A stretch of DNA of 8,939 nt, from positions 19,188 through 28,126 of the forward strand of contig NZAS01000105.1 in assembly GCA_002686195.1 (NCBI GenBank), in the 5' to 3' direction. This DNA comes from Candidatus Pacearchaeota archaeon. GTDB lineage: Archaea; Nanoarchaeota; Nanoarchaeia; Pacearchaeales; GW2011-AR1. Below, in pieces: positions 6,501 through 8,939 of this stretch; positions within the stretch are counted from its first letter, which is position 1, and each line of letters starts with the position of its first letter. A program made the translations under genes and the position numbers. Under the pieces are notes generated by a model, which saw only the letters and a list, made by a program, of their open reading frames with translations, was not told where the DNA came from and made no database searches.

Positions 6501-8939
6501 GTATCTGGAGACAAAACTGGATGGAGGATTAGAACGATATGGAATAGTGAAATGAGATTCGAAACTACAACTTCTCTTGGAGCTAAAAATGATGCTCCTG
6601 AATCTACAATTCCTATAAGTGCAGGTAATTGGATCCATGTCGCAATTAGAAGGAATTCGACACAAAAGACAATCTTTGTGAATGGAGCATTTAATATCGC
6701 TAATCAAAATGGGGCTGGAAGTTTTGTATCAACTGAAGACTTGAGTGTAGGGGTTTCGGCAGATGCAAATGTGCAACCAATAGCTGGAACTTTTGATGAG
6801 GTGATGATATTTGAGACAGGTCTTACAGCTGCGCAGATTGCTGATATTTATAATAATCAGAGTGCGAGGTTTGTTGATAGTGGGAGCCAGACTTTTGAGG
6901 ATATGGGGATTAGTAGTGATGATAAGATTAATTTGACTTTGGACGTTTATAGTAGTTTGATTGGGAGTAATGTTAAGGCGAAGGCAGATGCTGCTTCTGG
7001 GACTGAGTTTGAGTTTGATTCTACTGGGAATATTTTGGATTATAATGTTACGGGGACGCAGGATAATATTAGTTTGATTTATTATGCAGGGACGAATGAC
7101 TTTTATACTCCTATTGTTGAAGGGACTTTGACTTTGAATTCTTGGGCAGGGACTGTTGCTGATTCAACTGCGCCAACTTTGACTATTGTGGCTCCTTTGA
7201 ATCATTCTAATTCTTCTGATACTGGATTAGATGTTACTTACAAAGCAGCTGATGCGGCAATCCAAAGTTGTTGGTATAGCAACGATACGTTCTTGAACAA
7301 TGTTACTTTGACTGATTGTGGGACAAATGTTACTACAGTTGCTTGGAGTGAGGGAACGCACAATGTTATTATTTATGCTGATGATACTGCTGGAAACAGG
7401 AACTCGAGTACTGTGAGATTTACGATTGATACTATTGTCCCTGCGGTTTCTATCTCAAGTCCAACGAATAATTCTAACTCATCTGACACTGGTCTTGATG
7501 TTACTTATGGAGTTAGTGATACTAATTTAGATAACTGTTGGTATTCTAATGATACTTTTGCTGGGAATATTAGTTTGGCTTGTGGAACTAATATTACTAC
7601 TGTGACATGGGCAAGTGGAGCGCATGATGTTTTGATTTATGCTAATGATACTTCAGGGAATACTAATTCATCGAGAGTTGCGTTTACAATTGATTTGACA
7701 GCTCCTGTAATTACTCTTGTTTCTCCTACGCCTACGAATGCGAGCACGCAGAGTGCGACAACTGTGAGTGTTAATGCAACTATTAATGAAGAAGCAGATG
7801 TGTGTTTGTTGGAGTGGAGAAGCGGTAGTGGAGGAAATAGTGATGCTGTTTATGATCCTAATGCTGCGGGGAGCAGTGGTTGGTATGAGGCTAGACCTAA
7901 GTCTGGGGTGTGGAGCTGGAGTGATTTGGATGCTAGTTCATATACTGCAGGGAATTTGAATACTGTAAGTTCTGATGCTTCGACTTCTATTTCGGCTTCT
8001 AGATCAGGTACTCCCGGTATTAGCACTGATCTTGGGCATAGATACCAGATAAAGGTAAGTGAGGCTGCTTCTGCTGTGACTAATATTCAAGTTGATGCTA
8101 TTCATGAGCTTGCTGTTGGAAGTTCTTGTGGGAGTTCTCCTGTTATAAGTTTGTATCTAGGAAATGTTACTGGAACTAGTTGGACTCAGTTGGATACTGA
8201 TGCTGCTTTAGGCAAGTATGCGCATACTGGGAGTTTGGCAACTGCTAATGGGATTTCTGATTTTGTGAATGAGACTGGAGGAGGGAATTATATTTATGTG
8301 ATGTTATATGGTTCTTGTGCTGATATTACTGGGCAGTTGGACCTTAATGTTTATGATATTAATGCAACTGTGACTTCAACTACTGGGATTACTAATTATA
8401 CTATGGAGTTTAGCAATCCGAGTGTGAACACAACTGCTAATTATACTGTGGCTTCGTTAAATGGGAATTATAATTATTCGGTGTTCTGTAATGACACAAA
8501 TGGGAATTTGAATGTGAGTGAGTTTAGGACGGTGACTGTTGATACTACAAATCCGAGCTGGGCTAATAACTATACTAATTTGACTGCTTCAACTGCTAGT
8601 GGAGATACAGTTAAGTTTAATATAACATTTACAGAAGCTAATCCGCAGGCATATGTATTTGAATGGTATAATGGAACGGCTTGGACTAATACAAGTGCGG
8701 GCTATACTTCTGGAACTGAAATAAGTGTGACAAAGACGATAAATGTTGATGTAGCGACGATAAACTGGAGTTGGTACGCGAATGACACTGCTGGGAATAC
8801 AGCTCATGCTGGTAATTGGACGATTTTGCTGACTGCTGATGATTCGACTGCTCCTACGCTGACAATTGAAGCGCCAGGGAATCATTCTAATTCGTCTAGT
8901 AATACATTAGATGTTACATATAAGGCTGCAGATGCTGCA
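3516..8939 (+). CDS. Giant membrane-anchored LamG/Ig-like surface protein (3' partial)
   Basis: The frame is open for 1808 codons from ATG 3516 to the right edge, checked codon by codon, with no stop. Domains: a basic cytoplasmic part (1-44) with YGPYLY and REGGKVVTRYVGK; a signal anchor (45-65); PTGRIALDV just after it (69-77); a short beta region; an acidic Ser/Gly linker (about 167-267) ending in GITGE; another beta region; a cadherin-like domain (430-506); the core module with an insertion (521-871); LamG (901-1119); a linker domain (1120-1215); and Ig-like repeats from 1216 onwards. N-x-S/T sequons are frequent, at least 13 in residues 1216-1393, suggesting heavy N-glycosylation. Predicted topology is N-in, C-out. 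ATG 3516 is preferred because no closer in-frame start exists upstream and the conserved N-terminal domain begins right after it. An adhesin or cell-contact role is likely; the ligand is unknown. Confidence 0.92.
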   Translation, partial: MVHRKYTYKKGKRYGPYLYENWREGGKVVTRYVGKHEPKVSKTNLWVFSFIALAILGIFAVMFYWPSSPTGRIALDVDLTYELGEPILGDMKFNIKEGELVPASSEIRLVYGNQSKTLTLSDLVFESTIDGDFYAEDASISGQGFGYGMIGSKNIYPDIDFELLISSGEVDGDDDESAPSEEEEEEADTAEQVEEEKEAVAEGEEVTEEAAEEAEEAEAETEESASEESSDAEESSADESSGSESSESDSGDSGDSGGDSGDSGGDAGITGEAVAEGDYTIPGTVNGQEDFTYNLEPGQSASIVSGSASSNGTELSDSTLSVEKKDGQAVISTDYFVNVRGFGQEYLSEDYGLILNVNLRELGLTAEEGVLVVQLVYGGEVLASQQKGIGVTVPEIEKPAPVINETVPAEIVTNETVVVTEELALYNEIPSVRVAMDDFVTLDLGQHFTGVEYYEANIGDINVEFEGNLATLKPSAGFKGARVGKILAYSGFESVDSNDFTILVSSGAVKITTSKQVIRAGEKVKWKKEILLEAPEGVSVDLGPGADNIVVKKKEEGVETEIDAGVISRVVNPLTGQVTIDLELDKEPAFVRWVKKVWKGITGRAIDVAVVEEGNKTVEVALEENVTEYIIEYETEAPEIVQASDADKEVIEISAPDELGYEDIIAFATLDDTIAVGSEGTIGVYWYNYEFDELSDAEITEAVTADVDDLPEVEVVEEVVIGDVEALETASETLVPTQTELEQDIVNESTETEPEISNESVDAVTDNESSGEVNASVTGSAITGRAIDVGIVEPEPEPGAVEAAAPSVGETVTAEEELEITKTVGTIDIRGVEGVDYVKQSVAFDAYDIDQDGFIDYVEWVVPHLSTQTYEVSTDVGSSSSIVSYGNRTVLAVSGTDPYDSLVGYWSFDVDEQNKESTTHYDFAGTVDGTGVGNAIVNDTFCIYGGCLQLDGSGDWLSITTNDALNFESDEDFTVMFWLRPQGATKSKTIISKHRVSGDKTGWRIRTIWNSEMRFETTTSLGAKNDAPESTIPISAGNWIHVAIRRNSTQKTIFVNGAFNIANQNGAGSFVSTEDLSVGVSADANVQPIAGTFDEVMIFETGLTAAQIADIYNNQSARFVDSGSQTFEDMGISSDDKINLTLDVYSSLIGSNVKAKADAASGTEFEFDSTGNILDYNVTGTQDNISLIYYAGTNDFYTPIVEGTLTLNSWAGTVADSTAPTLTIVAPLNHSNSSDTGLDVTYKAADAAIQSCWYSNDTFLNNVTLTDCGTNVTTVAWSEGTHNVIIYADDTAGNRNSSTVRFTIDTIVPAVSISSPTNNSNSSDTGLDVTYGVSDTNLDNCWYSNDTFAGNISLACGTNITTVTWASGAHDVLIYANDTSGNTNSSRVAFTIDLTAPVITLVSPTPTNASTQSATTVSVNATINEEADVCLLEWRSGSGGNSDAVYDPNAAGSSGWYEARPKSGVWSWSDLDASSYTAGNLNTVSSDASTSISASRSGTPGISTDLGHRYQIKVSEAASAVTNIQVDAIHELAVGSSCGSSPVISLYLGNVTGTSWTQLDTDAALGKYAHTGSLATANGISDFVNETGGGNYIYVMLYGSCADITGQLDLNVYDINATVTSTTGITNYTMEFSNPSVNTTANYTVASLNGNYNYSVFCNDTNGNLNVSEFRTVTVDTTNPSWANNYTNLTASTASGDTVKFNITFTEANPQAYVFEWYNGTAWTNTSAGYTSGTEISVTKTINVDVATINWSWYANDTAGNTAHAGNWTILLTADDSTAPTLTIEAPGNHSNSSSNTLDVTYKAADAA
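3519..3647 (+). other. Cytoplasmic N-terminal domain of the giant protein
   Basis: Residues 2-44 are strongly basic, with RKYTYKKGKRYGPYLYENW, then REGGKVVTRYVGKHE. The pattern of a YGPY tract followed by R-E-G-G-K-V-x-x-R-Y-V-G-K resembles short beta elements at the N-termini of some transposase and DPANN membrane proteins. It probably stays inside the cell, ahead of the signal anchor at 3648-3710. Confidence 0.55.
3648..3710 (+). other. N-terminal signal anchor of the giant protein
   Basis: Residues 45-65 form a 21-residue hydrophobic segment (LWVFSFIALAILGIF, then AVMFYW). Lys-rich residues precede it and PSSPTGR follows. The positive-inside rule gives N-in, C-out. No clear signal-peptidase site is visible, so it likely remains as an anchor. 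Confidence 0.88.
4014..4316 (+). repeat. Acidic Glu/Ala to Ser/Gly/Asp low-complexity linker
   Basis: Residues about 167-267 change from Glu-rich (SEEEEEEADTAEQ, EEAAEEAEEAEAETEE) to Ser/Glu (SSDAEESSADESSGSESS) and then to SGD repeats. The DNA is purine-rich GAA/GAG and AGT/GGG. It probably forms an extended, highly charged spacer that lifts the binding domains away from the membrane. Long Leu/Ser-rich open frames on the other strand here are by-products of this composition. Confidence 0.85.
4803..5033 (+). other. Cadherin-like/Ig-like domain in the giant protein
   Basis: Residues 430-506 begin with VRVAMDDFVTLDLGQHFTG and continue through NLATLKPSAGFKGARVG to DSNDFTILVSS. The order of a 'LDL.xxF' strand, a 'G-xx-ATLKP-xxGF-G' turn and a final 'xNxFTIxV' strand is typical of dystroglycan/cadherin-like beta-sandwich domains of archaeal surface proteins. 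Confidence 0.6.
5043..6128 (+). other. Core module, copy B, with a 147-residue insertion
   Basis: Residues about 510-871 repeat the core of the first protein. Landmarks: W526, TGR at 602-604, EYETEAP at 632-638, YEDIIAF at 661-667, VYW ending at 686, then the EF-hand at 848-859 and DYVEWVVP. Spacing between landmarks up to 686 matches copy A within two residues. From there to the EF-hand is 162 residues against 15 in copy A. The extra part (about 690-837, bases 5583-6026) is acidic and carries a second ITGRAIDV. Confidence 0.75.
6057..6092 (+). other. EF-hand-like calcium-binding loop in the giant protein
   Basis: Residues 848-859 read DIDQDGFIDYVE: D, D, D, D and E at positions 1, 3, 5, 9 and 12, Gly at 6 and Ile at 8, a full match to the canonical EF-hand loop. 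It sits at the same place in the core module as the loop in the first protein; 23 bases covering DYVEWVV are identical between the two genes (570-592 and 6081-6103). Confidence 0.75.
6216..6872 (+). other. LamG-type domain in the giant protein
   Basis: Residues 901-1119 start with SLVGYWSFD and include GGCLQLDGSGDWLSI, FTVMFWLRPQ, GNWIHVAIRR, KTIFVNGAF and GTFDEVMIFETGLTAAQIADIY, all standard LamG_3 landmarks. The region after it (1120-1215), with FEDMGISSDDKINLTLDV and NDFYTPIVEGTLTLNSW, looks like another beta domain. Confidence 0.9.
7161..7430 (+). repeat. Ig-like repeat 1
   Basis: Residues 1216-1305, opening with DSTAPTLTI and ending with ADDTAGNRNSSTVRFTID. A cysteine pair (SCWYSND...TDCGTN) fits one intradomain disulfide. 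Six N-x-S/T sequons are present. Such repeats are typical stalk modules of archaeal surface proteins. Confidence 0.85.
7431..7694 (+). repeat. Ig-like repeat 2
   Basis: Residues 1306-1393, closely matching repeat 1: NNSNSSDTGLDVTY, NCWYSNDTF, ACGTN, HDVLIYANDTSGN and VAFTID. It has the same cysteine pair and seven sequons, and is two residues shorter than repeat 1. Confidence 0.85.
7695..8543 (+). repeat. Ig-like repeat 3, split by a jelly-roll-like insertion
   Basis: Residues 1394-1676. The domain opens with TAPVITLVSPTPTNAS...VCLLEW and closes with NYTMEFSNPSVNTTANY, then NYSVFCNDTNGN and FRTVTVD. Between them lies an insertion of about 190 residues (bases about 7818-8390) including GHRYQIKVSEAASAVTNIQV, SLYLGNVTGTSWTQLD and NYIYVMLYGSCADITGQLDL. 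This resembles archaeal jelly-roll, carbohydrate-binding-like modules. Specificity is unknown. Confidence 0.65.
8544..8840 (+). repeat. Ig-like repeat 4, lacking cysteines
   Basis: Residues 1677-1775 contain TTNPSWANNYTNL, VKFNITFTEANPQAYVFEW, INWSWYANDTAGN and NWTILLTAD. The fold signature matches the other repeats but both cysteines are missing, so it would lack the disulfide. Confidence 0.75.
8841..8939 (+). repeat. Ig-like repeat 5, cut by the window edge
   Basis: Residues 1776-1808 match the first 33 residues of repeat 1 at 28 positions (DSTAPTLTI, NHSNSS, LDVTYKAADAA). The array therefore continues past the right edge, and the protein is longer than the 1808 residues seen. Confidence 0.85.

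Noticed and set aside
7161..8939. CRISPR-like or tandem DNA repeat array
   Set aside because: The periodicity is at protein level with much silent variation between copies and no uniform repeat and spacer structure.

Overview
The window looks like part of a DPANN-type archaeal genome, most plausibly from the Woesearchaeota/Pacearchaeota area. This is inferred from protein style, not from a marker gene. The signs are giant surface proteins built from LamG, Ig-like and Cys-rich modules dense in N-x-S/T sequons, an archaeal-type small metallopeptidase, AGA/AGG arginine codons, TATA-like boxes about 25 bases before expected transcript starts, and a leaderless-looking gene. G+C is about 40% by eye. 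The plus strand is poor in C within genes, with T- and G-ending codons favoured.

Layout: three plus-strand genes and no tRNA, rRNA, CRISPR or insertion sequence. (1) 3-2840 is the 3' part of a C-terminally anchored surface protein whose start lies left of the window. It contains a core module with an EF-hand loop, a LamG domain nested in an Ig-like fold, three Cys-rich repeats, a DCGG motif, a membrane segment and a basic tail. (2) 2841-2954 is a C-rich spacer whose minus strand reads GGGAGGGTGGGAGGG, a compact G-quadruplex motif, followed by an A/T-rich promoter. (3) 2955-3380 is a 141-residue HExxH metallopeptidase. (4) 3368-3470 is a dense set of inverted and direct repeats that can form competing hairpins. 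A TATA box and a weak Shine-Dalgarno site follow. (5) 3516-8939 is one uninterrupted frame of at least 1808 codons that runs off the right edge: a short basic cytoplasmic domain, a signal anchor, an acidic linker, a cadherin-like domain, a second copy of the core module, LamG, and a series of Ig-like repeats.

The two surface proteins are related. About 200 residues of core align in the same order with nearly the same spacing: W, then TGR, EYxT[DE]AP, YE[ND]xxAF, [IV]YW and an EF-hand followed by DYVEWVVP. The downstream copy has about 147 extra residues just before its EF-hand. Around the core the domains differ, and so does the visible membrane anchor: C-terminal in the first protein, N-terminal in the second. 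Both are probably adhesins or cell-contact proteins; LamG and Ig-like folds suggest glycan or protein binding. The metallopeptidase between them has no export signal and may be unrelated in function.

The observations most worth following are the repeated [IL]TGR motif shared by both proteins, the core module with its EF-hand, the competing hairpins before the third gene, and the minus-strand quadruplex motif after the first.
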